From the NCBI GenBank assembly GCA_023387715.1, contig JAEWHQ010000143.1, forward strand, positions 1 through 21,694: DNA of 21,694 nucleotides, given 5' to 3'. Source of the stretch: Pseudomonadota bacterium (GTDB taxonomy: Bacteria; Pseudomonadota; Alphaproteobacteria; Rhizobiales; Rhizobiaceae). Under the pieces are notes generated by a model. It had not been told where the DNA came from and made no database searches. It saw only the letters and a list, made by a program, of their open reading frames with translations. Numbering within the stretch: the first letter of the stretch is position 1; every line of letters starts with the position of its first letter. The translations under genes were made by a program, and so were the position numbers. Shown in pieces: positions 15,383 through 21,694 of the stretch.

Positions 15383-16132
15383 TTAGTTCAAACCAAGCTT
15401 ACCGCGCAGCGTGGAAAGGTCTTCCGCCAAGGTGTTGACGGCAAGTGCGAGCACTTTGCGATCTTTTTCGTCCAGCTTATCGTAAGTTTGGTAGCCGTCG
15501 CCTTCTTTTTCTTCGATCAGCGGACGCATCAGATCAAAGATTTTACGTGCGCCATCAAAGTTGCCTTTAAAGTCCCAAAGGTCTGTGTGGCTGTAGCGAT
15601 CTTCTTCACCCGAAATTTTGGTGGCCGCGACTTCTTCCATCAATACGGCTGCGCCGCCCACTACTTTTTCAGGCGGGAAAGTCAGATCAGCAATGCGCTT
15701 GTTTAACTCGCTGACATCAGCCATCAATTTATCGCAAACGGGGTCAGCTCTTCAGTGGAGTTTTTTGACCCACAGACCATATTCAATGCGGTGGAAGCCG
15801 GTGAATTCCGGATCTTCTTCGGCTTTTTCCCAATCGTCAGCGCGTGAATCGATCGACACATCAAGATCGTTGAAAAGCTCTGCAATTGGCTCAATTGCTT
15901 CATAGCTCAAACGGGTTGAAGCAAAGAGAGACTTAGCTTTTTCAACATCACCGGCTTTAATCGCATCGGTAAAAGCTTCGGTGTCTTCTTCCAGTTTCTG
16001 GGCTTTTTAGCTGACATAGATTTTATATTCAGCAATTGGCTCAACCAGATCATATGATGCTTCCTGCGCCATAGCCTGCATTGTGAGGCCGGACAGGAAC
16101 ACCGAGGCGACAAGTAAAGATCCAAATTTCAT
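15383..16132 (-). pseudogene. efeO: efeO/efeM-type iron-uptake lipo/periplasmic M75 protein, inactivated by three lesions
   Basis: The gene starts at ATG 16132 with a signal peptide (MKFGSLLVASVFLSGLTMQA, cleavage near residue 23). It encodes an M75/EfeO domain of about 249 residues without cupredoxin, including the HxxE iron motif in GFHRIE. Three lesions are seen. Codon 42 is TAA (16007-16009), where a Gln codon CAA would fit [11 protein letters not shown]. An extra A lies in the six-base run at 15761-15766. One base is missing at about 15733-15734. Correcting both indels restores [19 protein letters not shown] and a clean C-terminus ([18 protein letters not shown]). It lies 28 nt after efeB. 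The nonsense codon cannot be explained by a homopolymer read error, so decay is likely real. Confidence 0.88.
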
Positions 16133-16160
16133 TACAGACGTCCTTGAGTTCAGTTTTGGA

Positions 16161-17471
16161 TTATAGTTTTTGCGTTTTACGGACTGCCTCAACCAAAGAA
16201 CGGCCGAGATAGTCCTGGGTATCAACGGCGCCAGGCAGGATATAATAATATCCGCCTCCCACCGGCTTGATATATTCTTCCAGCGGCTCACCATCGAGCC
16301 TGCGCTGGACGGTGATAAAGCCCTGTTCCAGATCAGCCTGATAGCAAATGAACAGCAGTCCCTGATCAAGTTGACCTGATTTGGTAACGCCGTTGGAATA
16401 GTTGAACGGGCGGCGCAGCATCAGGTTTTTTTGTGCTGCATGGCTGCGGTCATTAGCCAGCCGGATATGCGCATCAAGCGGCGTAACCGCACCGTCTTGA
16501 TCTTTGGTATAGTCGGGCACCTGGCTTTCTTTTTCGCCATCAAGGGGGGCGCCGCTGGCCTTTTTTCGACCAATAATCTGTTCTTGTTCTTGTAAGGGGG
16601 TGCGATCCCAGCGCTCAACAAAATTGCGGATGATGCGGACGGCCTGATAGCTGCCATTTACGGCCCAGTCAGGTTCTGCATTGCTTTCACCCACCCATAC
16701 AAGCTGATCCATGAGCTGATTATCACCGGCATCAGGATTGGCCGAGCCATCACAAAAGCCCAGAAAATTGCGTGCACTTTCCACTTCGCCTGTCGGTGAC
16801 GGCGGAATAACCGGCACATTGCCTTCTTGTTTCCAACGCAGATAAAGCTGGTCGGACATGGTTTTCAAAATGTCGCGCAGTGCATGGATGATCGTGTCCG
16901 GCGTATTGGCGCAAAATTGCAGCGACAAGTCACCGTGGCAGAGATCGGCAACCAATGCATCATTTTGAAACTTGGTCATCCGTTGCAGCAATTTAGGCTT
17001 ATGAGCCTTGAGCCAATCATGTTCGGTGAAAAGCGAACTGCCCAAACCAATGGTGATTGTCAGATTATCAGGGCGGATTTCAGGACCTAAAATGCCGGAA
17101 TCTGCTGGTGGTAATTTGGGGTCGAGATCAGGCGGCGTGCCGCCTTGCATCAGAAAGACAATGCGCTGGGTCAGCGTTTTAAACAAGCGCTCGAGGTCAT
17201 CGGGCGATTTAACCAGCACATCAAAGGCAGCAATCATACCATGCGCAGGTCGCGCATTGATAATGCCGCTTTGATAGCGCCCGTAAAAGGGCTGACTTTG
17301 ATGAAAGCCGTTGGCGCTGACTGGCGCGTCGGTGACGTGATGCTCAAGCGGAGCGGCAGAAGGTGCTGCATGGGCAAAACCTGACGCGACACTGCCGCCA
17401 AGTGCCAGACCCAATGTTTTCAACACGGTGCGCCGATTGGCGGCGTTTTTGTTTAATGGCTTATCTGTCAT
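16161..17471 (-). CDS. efeB: EfeB deferrochelatase/DyP-type heme peroxidase
   Basis: This 436-residue protein carries a twin-arginine signal (NRRTVLKTLGLALGGSVASG, residues 12-31, ending near AHA 35). Heme-site residues are distal Asp241 in LGFCDGSANP, proximal His335 in AHIRLAND and distal Arg353 in LRRPFNYSNG. The spacings match E. coli EfeB as I recall it (Asp235, His329, Arg347). EfeB works in the periplasm on heme or oxidises ferrous iron for uptake through EfeU. AGGA precedes the ATG. The ORF is intact, but the upstream efeO-like gene has lost its 5' half and promoter and the downstream efeO is broken. No efeU permease is in the window, so the gene may be stranded. Confidence 0.93.
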   Translation of the reverse strand: MTDKPLNKNAANRRTVLKTLGLALGGSVASGFAHAAPSAAPLEHHVTDAPVSANGFHQSQPFYGRYQSGIINARPAHGMIAAFDVLVKSPDDLERLFKTLTQRIVFLMQGGTPPDLDPKLPPADSGILGPEIRPDNLTITIGLGSSLFTEHDWLKAHKPKLLQRMTKFQNDALVADLCHGDLSLQFCANTPDTIIHALRDILKTMSDQLYLRWKQEGNVPVIPPSPTGEVESARNFLGFCDGSANPDAGDNQLMDQLVWVGESNAEPDWAVNGSYQAVRIIRNFVERWDRTPLQEQEQIIGRKKASGAPLDGEKESQVPDYTKDQDGAVTPLDAHIRLANDRSHAAQKNLMLRRPFNYSNGVTKSGQLDQGLLFICYQADLEQGFITVQRRLDGEPLEEYIKPVGGGYYYILPGAVDTQDYLGRSLVEAVRKTQKL

Positions 17472-17481
17472 TCATTTAGTC

Positions 17482-17862
17482 CTAAAGCTGCTGACAGATC
17501 ATCAATAGTTTCGGCAAGTTTGTTTGCCATGTCTGCCAGTTTCCGGCTGAAAATGTCGCAATTTCAGTGCGGTATTCGTCCAAGGCTGTTTTAAATGCAG
17601 CCGTTTGTGTCGCAGCAGGATTGATGCTGTGCGGCTCAAAGAGTTTAAATATTTTCTCAATGCTTTCCTCCTGAGCAGCAAATTCGGCTGAATCAAGACC
17701 GGCATAGCTATTCGTTCCGTTTAAAACTGGCCCTTCAGCCTGGTGTTGCAGAAAGGACGAGGCATGACACAAAACCACATCAGGGGTTAGCTTTACGCTT
17801 TTCAGGCGATCTTTCAGCGAGTTAAGATCTTCGATTCGTGCAGCTCTGCCGCAACTGTCAGG
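17482..17862 (-). pseudogene. C-terminal fragment of a second EfeO/M75-type protein, 5' truncated
   Basis: The frame is open from a TAG at 17863-17865 to the stop at 17482, about 126 codons. The residues RIEDLNSLKDRLKSVKLTPD, then YAGLDSAEF and ESIEKIFKLFEP, align with the C-terminal half of the neighbouring EfeO protein ([26 protein letters not shown] and [13 protein letters not shown]). It is therefore a divergent paralogue lacking signal peptide and HxxE motif. A GTG at 17776-17778 could start a 98-residue remnant, but I see no supporting binding site. Its stop helps form the efeB ribosome binding site. The lost 5' end lies at the joint with the autotransporter remnant. Confidence 0.7.
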
Positions 17863-17885
17863 CTAAGCCTATGCCTCAGCGATAG

Positions 17886-18694
17886 GCGTTTTGGCTAATT
17901 CCGGTGCGGCAACGCGCGCTCCGGCAACAGGCTTTTGGCGGAACACCTGCTGCGGATGTGGCAGTGCTGAATTATGTACCTGTTAGCAAAACAGTCGCAT
18001 CAGCAAATGCCATTCGTACAATAGCACCAGAAACGATGAGCCAGAGTAATTTCATAAGTATAGCCGCATGGGCATCCGCTTTTAGAAACTGGAGCCGTCA
18101 GACCGCCAACAGTAATGCGGCGCGTACCGCATCCTGCCTTGGTGGCTTTACTACGGGTATTGATACTGACGCTTATGAGCATTGGCGCTTGGGCGGTTTA
18201 GCTGGCTACAGCCATTCCAGTTTCAAAGTCAGAGAACCCAATGGTTCAGGCTCCAGCGATAATTATATACTTGGTGCTTATGCTGGCGCTACATGGGCTG
18301 TTTCAGGCGGGGCATTGGGCTTGCGTTCAGTCCTTCCCTATGCATGGCATAATGTCGACATGAACCGCTCGATTGCTTTTGCTGGTTTCAACGTATGCTT
18401 TCGGCCGATTATAATGCCAGTACTTTCCAGCTCTTTGATGATGTAGGGTATAAGTTGAATGTAAGCCCATGCTCTATTGTCGATCCTTACGTCAATCTTG
18501 CTTATATGCGTGTTGCTATTGACTTAACCCTTGGTGATTTTCAGCCCTTGCTCTTGCTGATCTGGGCAGGCGCCATGTTTATGGCAAGCATTACAGCGAG
18601 CTTTGTCGGCGGTTCCAATGCTTTCACATTTTTGCGTTCTTCAATCGGTCGCGATACGGCTTTGATCAAAGCTGGTTTTGATTGTCGAAGATGA
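17886..18694 (+). pseudogene. Autotransporter beta-barrel remnant, truncated at both ends and frameshifted
   Basis: The frame from about 17886 (after TAG 17883-17885) encodes barrel-type sequence: SIAAWASAF, HWRLGGLAGYSHSSF, NYILGAYAGATWAVSGG and LRSVLPYAWHNVDMNRSI. At about 18395 the frame changes, and LSADYNASTFQLF, then DVGYKLNV and EPYVNLAYMRVAI-like residues follow. The join AID-LTLGDFQPLL suggests an internal in-frame deletion, and around 18560-18600 a further frame wobble hides LGRRHVYG. It ends in IGRDTALIKAGFD at 18683 where several barrel strands should follow. The passenger and signal peptide are absent. This is the outer-membrane part of a Brucella-like autotransporter that no longer encodes a protein. 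Confidence 0.78.
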
Positions 18695-18906
18695 TAAAGT
18701 TGTCAGTCAGCGACTGGAAAATCTGTTGCCGCAATTAGGCTATCAACCGGATGTGCTGATTGTGGCAAATTCTTTGGCAGAGGAGCGGCAATGTTTGGCC
18801 GATCAGCTTGCGGGGGCTGGCCTTGGCCGATCTTGGCTTGCCTGATGGCAGTGGCACTGATCTGATCCGGCAGAAAGCACGATTATATTTGCGGCCAATT
18901 GTATAG
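18672..18906 (+). pseudogene. Response regulator receiver-domain fragment
   Basis: From 18672 the frame reads LVLIVEDDKVVSQRLENLLP, the start of a CheY-like receiver with the acidic pair. A five-G run at 18812-18816 carries an apparent extra base. Dropping one G gives LALADLGLPDGSGTDLIR with the phospho-acceptor Asp. Similarity ends at about 18870 and a stop follows at 18904. The rest of the receiver and the DNA-binding domain are missing. It overlaps the tail of the autotransporter remnant and is followed at once by a truncated histidine kinase, so it is probably what is left of a two-component pair. Confidence 0.75.
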
Positions 18907-18908
18907 TA

Positions 18909-19838
18909 ATGCCGGTGCATGCTTGGCGCACACGTAATCCGGAGCATATTTTGCTGGCATTTTGTCTGTTGGCTTTGCTGGTTTTCAGTGTGCATGATTA
19001 CTTGGTTGTCAGCAGATTAATTACCAGCTCAGCGACGATCATGCCTTATGCAAATATTGCGATTACACTATGTCTGGCGGGCATTATGGGGGTTCGCCAT
19101 GCAAGAAACGCTCGCCGTGTCGAGCGTTTTAACGTGGACTTGCAGGAAGCGGTCACAAATGCACAAGCTGAACTCGCTGAAACACTAAAACAGCAATATG
19201 GTTTGGCGCTTATTAATTCACGTTTGCAGGATCGTTTGCAGCTTGCGCATGATCTGCATGACGGTTTGGGTGGCTCACTATTGCATATTATGGCAACTGT
19301 TGAACAAAGCCCGCAAGCCTTGCAACGGGATCGTGTCTTGTCGATGCTGAAGTTATTGCGTGATGACCTGCGCCAGACAATTGATTCAAGCTCCAGTGAA
19401 GGGGTGGAGGCACCGGCAACACCGAAAGAATGGATCGCACCACTACGTCACCGTTTTACGTCATTGTTTGATCATTTCGATATTCACAGTGAATGGCATT
19501 TGCCGGATGCATGGCTGACACGTCCCAATGCGATGCAATGCTTGGTGCTGACACGTTTGGTGGAGGAGGGGTTGACCAATGTTGTGCGTCACAGCCATGC
19601 AAAACATGTTTTGATAAGGCTTCTTCAGGATAATAAAGCAGAACTGGTTTTAGAAATTGAGGATGACGGGATCGGTTTTGATGTGGAAGCGGTGCGTCAA
19701 TCGGGATTAAGTGTCGGCATTCGCAGCATGACGACACGCATTGCACGCTTGGAAGGCAATTTGACGATTACATCGGAGCCTGGAAAAACTTTGCTCAAAG
19801 CCAGATTGAAATTTGCAGGCGATGATTTGCAGCATTAA
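18909..19838 (+). CDS. Sensor histidine kinase (HisKA_3 type), amino-terminally truncated
   Basis: This 309-residue ORF has two membrane segments (about 13-34 and 44-61), a coiled linker (70-110), a HisKA_3 dimerisation box AHDLHDGLGG with phospho-acceptor His117, an N-box EEGLTNVVRHSHAKH and a G-box EDDGIGFD. The two membrane segments look like the last ones of a 7TMR-DISM sensor (PEHILLAFCLLALL and MPYANIAITL), so the periplasmic sensor and the earlier helices are missing. No ribosome binding site precedes ATG 18909, and a response-regulator fragment abuts it. A deletion seems to have fused the middle of the regulator to the middle of the kinase. The kinase core is intact, so a truncated product is possible, but it lacks its sensor and its partner. 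Confidence 0.82.
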   Translation: MPVHAWRTRNPEHILLAFCLLALLVFSVHDYLVVSRLITSSATIMPYANIAITLCLAGIMGVRHARNARRVERFNVDLQEAVTNAQAELAETLKQQYGLALINSRLQDRLQLAHDLHDGLGGSLLHIMATVEQSPQALQRDRVLSMLKLLRDDLRQTIDSSSSEGVEAPATPKEWIAPLRHRFTSLFDHFDIHSEWHLPDAWLTRPNAMQCLVLTRLVEEGLTNVVRHSHAKHVLIRLLQDNKAELVLEIEDDGIGFDVEAVRQSGLSVGIRSMTTRIARLEGNLTITSEPGKTLLKARLKFAGDDLQH

Positions 19839-19848
19839 AATATGCTGC
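19829..19848 (+). terminator. Possible weak terminator after the kinase gene
   Basis: GCAGCAT (19829-19835) pairs with ATGCTGC (19842-19848) around the kinase stop codon, a perfect 7-bp stem with a 6-nt loop. GCTATTTT follows, a short and imperfect T tract. Confidence 0.35.
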
Positions 19849-19849
19849 G

Positions 19850-19880
19850 CTATTTTCAAATAGTGTAAGCTTCGTATATA
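19850..19880 (+). promoter_or_regulatory. Candidate bioM promoter overlapped by a 14-bp palindrome
   Basis: TTTTCA (19853-19858) and TATATA (19875-19880), spaced 16 nt, resemble a sigma-70 promoter 40 nt before bioM. The perfect palindrome CTATTTTCAAATAG (19850-19863) covers the -35 box, an operator-like position. It does not match the BioR consensus I know (TTATCTATAA) or a BirA site, so any regulator is unassigned. Confidence 0.42.
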
Positions 19881-19919
19881 GAGTTTGAAAGCTCCAGAAT
19901 ATTTGAAGTTGGAATAAAA

Positions 19920-20597
19920 TTGGACATTTCTTTTCATCAGGCATCGGCACGTTTTGCAGATAGAGAAGTGCTTGCACCTTTATCCTTGCGCCTGACGGAA
20001 AGACGCATTGGCATTATTGGCATGAATGGTTCTGGAAAGACGACTTTCTCCCGCATGATCAATGGCTTGGTTTTGCCGGATCAAGGACACGTCACCACCA
20101 ATGGCTTTGATACGCGGCAGGATGCAGCAAAAGTGCGCGCATGTGTCGGCTATGTCTTTCAAAATCCGGCCAATCAAATTGTTTTGCCTCTCATTAAAGA
20201 TGATATTGCACTTGGGTTAAAAGCGCGCGGGCTTAGCAAAGTTGAGACTGAACAAGCTGTCGGTAATGTTTTAAAACGTGTGGGAATTGAAAATCTGGCT
20301 GAGCGCCGCGCTCATGAATTATCGGGCGGTGAAGTGCAACTTGCGGCTTTGGCTTCTGTTCTTGTAACTAAGCCTGACATCGTGATTTTGGATGAGCCGA
20401 CCAACCAGTTGGATTTAAAAAATCGCAATATGGTTGAGCGTGCAATTGCAGATTTGCCTGAAAATATCATAGTTATAACGCATGATTTATCGCTGCTTGA
20501 TGGATTTGAGCGCGTTCTCTTGTTTCATCAGGGCAAAATTGCAGCCGATGATTGCGCAAGTAAAGCAATTGAAAAATATCTTGAGATTGCCCAATGA
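19920..20597 (+). CDS. bioM: Biotin ECF transporter ATPase BioM
   Basis: This 225-residue ABC ATPase of the energy-coupling-factor class has Walker A GMNGSGKTT (34-42), Q-loop Gln81 in VFQNPANQIV, signature LSGGE (134-138), Walker B VILDEP (155-160) and a switch His in VITHD. The short length and the NPANQ Q-loop are typical of ECF ATPases. The order with an EcfT protein and BioY identifies the biotin system known from alphaproteobacteria. It hydrolyses ATP on the cytoplasmic side to drive biotin uptake. The start is a TTG at 19920 with a weak GGA upstream; no ATG fits the conserved start. Its stop overlaps the bioN start. Confidence 0.9.
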   Translation: MDISFHQASARFADREVLAPLSLRLTERRIGIIGMNGSGKTTFSRMINGLVLPDQGHVTTNGFDTRQDAAKVRACVGYVFQNPANQIVLPLIKDDIALGLKARGLSKVETEQAVGNVLKRVGIENLAERRAHELSGGEVQLAALASVLVTKPDIVILDEPTNQLDLKNRNMVERAIADLPENIIVITHDLSLLDGFERVLLFHQGKIAADDCASKAIEKYLEIAQ

Positions 20598-21223
20598 TTA
20601 TGAGGGAAGGGCGTGTGACGACTGGTGTCGAAACCGGATTTTTATACAGAACTCGCGCAGCGATTAAACTCTGCGCTTTATTTTTGCTCAGCATTGCGCT
20701 TTTTTCAACGCAATCACTTGTCATTTTAAGTGCCATTGCCGGTATTGTTTTTGTTGGTGCTTTGATCATGTGTCGTGCCGCCTTCAAGCAATGGCTGCGC
20801 ACATGGGTGCTTTTGCTCACCATTGCAGTAGTCGTTATATGGACCGCATTTGCAATGAGCTCGGAAGCGGCACTCATTACTCTGCTGCGTCTTGCTAGTT
20901 TAAGTTTGTTTGCAACAATGGTGACTATTACCACCAGCATTGGCCAGTTTATTGATACGATTACTAATTTTGCCCGTCCGCTGGAGAAAACAGGTCTGGT
21001 CAATGCGCGGGATATCGGCTTAGCGATCGGGCTTGTCATTCGTTTTATACCGGATGTGCAGGCTCGATATAGTGCTGTTGCGGACGCGCATCGTGCACGC
21101 GGTTTAAAATTACGGCTTTCTACGATTATTGTACCAATGGTTATTGGCACCTTGCAAAGTGCGGAAGATATTGCCAATGCCATTGATGCGCGCAATATTC
21201 GTGGGCCTCAGGAAAAGCTATAA
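20594..21223 (+). CDS. bioN: Biotin ECF transporter transmembrane component BioN (EcfT family)
   Basis: This 209-residue membrane protein has about five hydrophobic segments and the two cytoplasmic EcfT coupling motifs: the first as HRARGL (166-171) and the second as DARNIRG (198-204), which contact the ATPases. ATG 20594 overlaps the bioM stop (ATGA); a second ATG at 20600 is also possible and has GAGGGAAGG after rather than before it, so the overlap start is preferred. It links the BioM ATPase to the BioY substrate-binding subunit. Confidence 0.88.
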   Translation: MIMREGRVTTGVETGFLYRTRAAIKLCALFLLSIALFSTQSLVILSAIAGIVFVGALIMCRAAFKQWLRTWVLLLTIAVVVIWTAFAMSSEAALITLLRLASLSLFATMVTITTSIGQFIDTITNFARPLEKTGLVNARDIGLAIGLVIRFIPDVQARYSAVADAHRARGLKLRLSTIIVPMVIGTLQSAEDIANAIDARNIRGPQEKL

Positions 21224-21233
21224 GGGATTTAAC

Positions 21234-21694
21234 ATGCAGACTAAGTCACTGGTTATGATTGCTCTTTTTACTGCGATCATTGTTGTCTTGGGGCTTATCC
21301 CGCCTATTATGCTGACATTTATACCAGTGCCGATCCATGCGCAAAGTATGGGTGTTTTGCTGGCCGGTGTCGTACTTGGCGCGCGTGGCGGCACACTTTC
21401 GGTGCTGTTATTAATTGCACTTGTCGCGATTGGTTTGCCGGTTTTAGCCGGCGGACGTGGTGGTCTAGGTGTGTTTTTCAGCCCGACCGCGGGTTATCTG
21501 GTTGGTTTTTTACCGGCCGCTTTTCTAACCGGCTGGATTGCGAGCAAAGTTACGGCAAGCACAAAAACGGGTTGGCCGATATTTACCGGGCTGATGTTTG
21601 CTGCAGTGATTGGCATGATTGCCGATCATATCTTTGGTGTTGTGTGGTTAGTGATCTATATCGGAATTTTACCCAAGGACGCACTGATCGGTGA
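21234..21694 (+). CDS. bioY: Biotin transporter substrate-binding subunit BioY, 3' part cut by window edge
   Basis: ATG 21234 follows bioN by 10 nt with AAGGGA upstream, and about 153 codons are present before the window ends. The protein is hydrophobic with several membrane helices. It shows BioY features: an amino-terminal helix leading to TFIPVPIHAQSMGVLLAG, a conserved Gly-rich segment VLGARGGTLSVLLLIALVAI, and GLPVLAGGRGGLGVFFSPTAGYLVGFLPAA. BioY is the S-component that binds biotin with high affinity. The C-terminal part, about 30-40 residues by family length, is outside the window. Confidence 0.9.
   Translation, partial: MQTKSLVMIALFTAIIVVLGLIPPIMLTFIPVPIHAQSMGVLLAGVVLGARGGTLSVLLLIALVAIGLPVLAGGRGGLGVFFSPTAGYLVGFLPAAFLTGWIASKVTASTKTGWPIFTGLMFAAVIGMIADHIFGVVWLVIYIGILPKDALIG

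Noticed and set aside
17482..18906. Insertion-sequence insertion as the cause of the mosaic
   Set aside because: I found no transposase fragment, terminal inverted repeat or target duplication. Deletions explain the joints more simply.
20473..21195. Long 240-codon minus-strand ORF opposite bioN
   Set aside because: It is the reverse complement of bioN, with composition rich in Ala, Ser and Lys and no domain. bioN has clear EcfT motifs and operon coupling.

Overview
The window looks like a chromosomal segment of an alphaproteobacterium, most likely Hyphomicrobiales near Brucella or Bartonella. This is inference from gene content: a three-gene bioMNY transporter, a uronate dehydrogenase, a ketoglutarate semialdehyde dehydrogenase, DyP-type EfeB and Brucella-like autotransporter remains. 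Base composition is moderate and spacing is compact, and one block is visibly decaying, as in a host-adapted lineage. I see no tRNA, rRNA, CRISPR array, transposase or attachment site.

Region 1 (1-10787) is a sugar-acid uptake and catabolism cluster. A partial RraA-family gene on the minus strand diverges from a tightly packed plus-strand set. That set is a solute-binding protein, ABC ATPase, two permeases (the first frameshifted at an 8-T run), a mandelate racemase/enolase-superfamily enzyme, a uronate dehydrogenase, an aldose 1-epimerase-like mutarotase, an IclR regulator fused to a gluconolactonase-like propeller, and a 2,5-dioxovalerate (alpha-ketoglutarate semialdehyde) dehydrogenase. 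Together they fit oxidative use of galacturonate or glucuronate: import, anomer equilibration, oxidation to an aldarolactone, dehydration or cycloisomerisation, and final oxidation to 2-oxoglutarate. The keto-deoxy-hexarate dehydratase that should precede the last step is not in the window.

Region 2 (10788-14096) is a self-contained unit: an M20 amidohydrolase, an MHS-type major facilitator transporter and a MarR regulator, with a conspicuous nested inverted repeat before the transporter gene. A perfect 15-bp hairpin separates it from region 1. Region 3 (14097-15360) holds a YjaB-like acetyltransferase, a class I methyltransferase and a strong bidirectional terminator.

Region 4 (15383-19838) is a gene graveyard. 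An efe-type iron-uptake operon on the minus strand has an efeO with a nonsense codon and two frameshifts, an intact-looking efeB and a second efeO-like gene that has lost its 5' half. Next to it are a headless and tailless autotransporter barrel, a truncated response regulator and a histidine kinase missing its amino-terminal part. At least three deletion joints can be placed.

Region 5 (19839-21694) is the biotin ECF transporter operon bioM-bioN-bioY. bioY runs off the right edge. A 14-bp palindrome overlaps the likely promoter.
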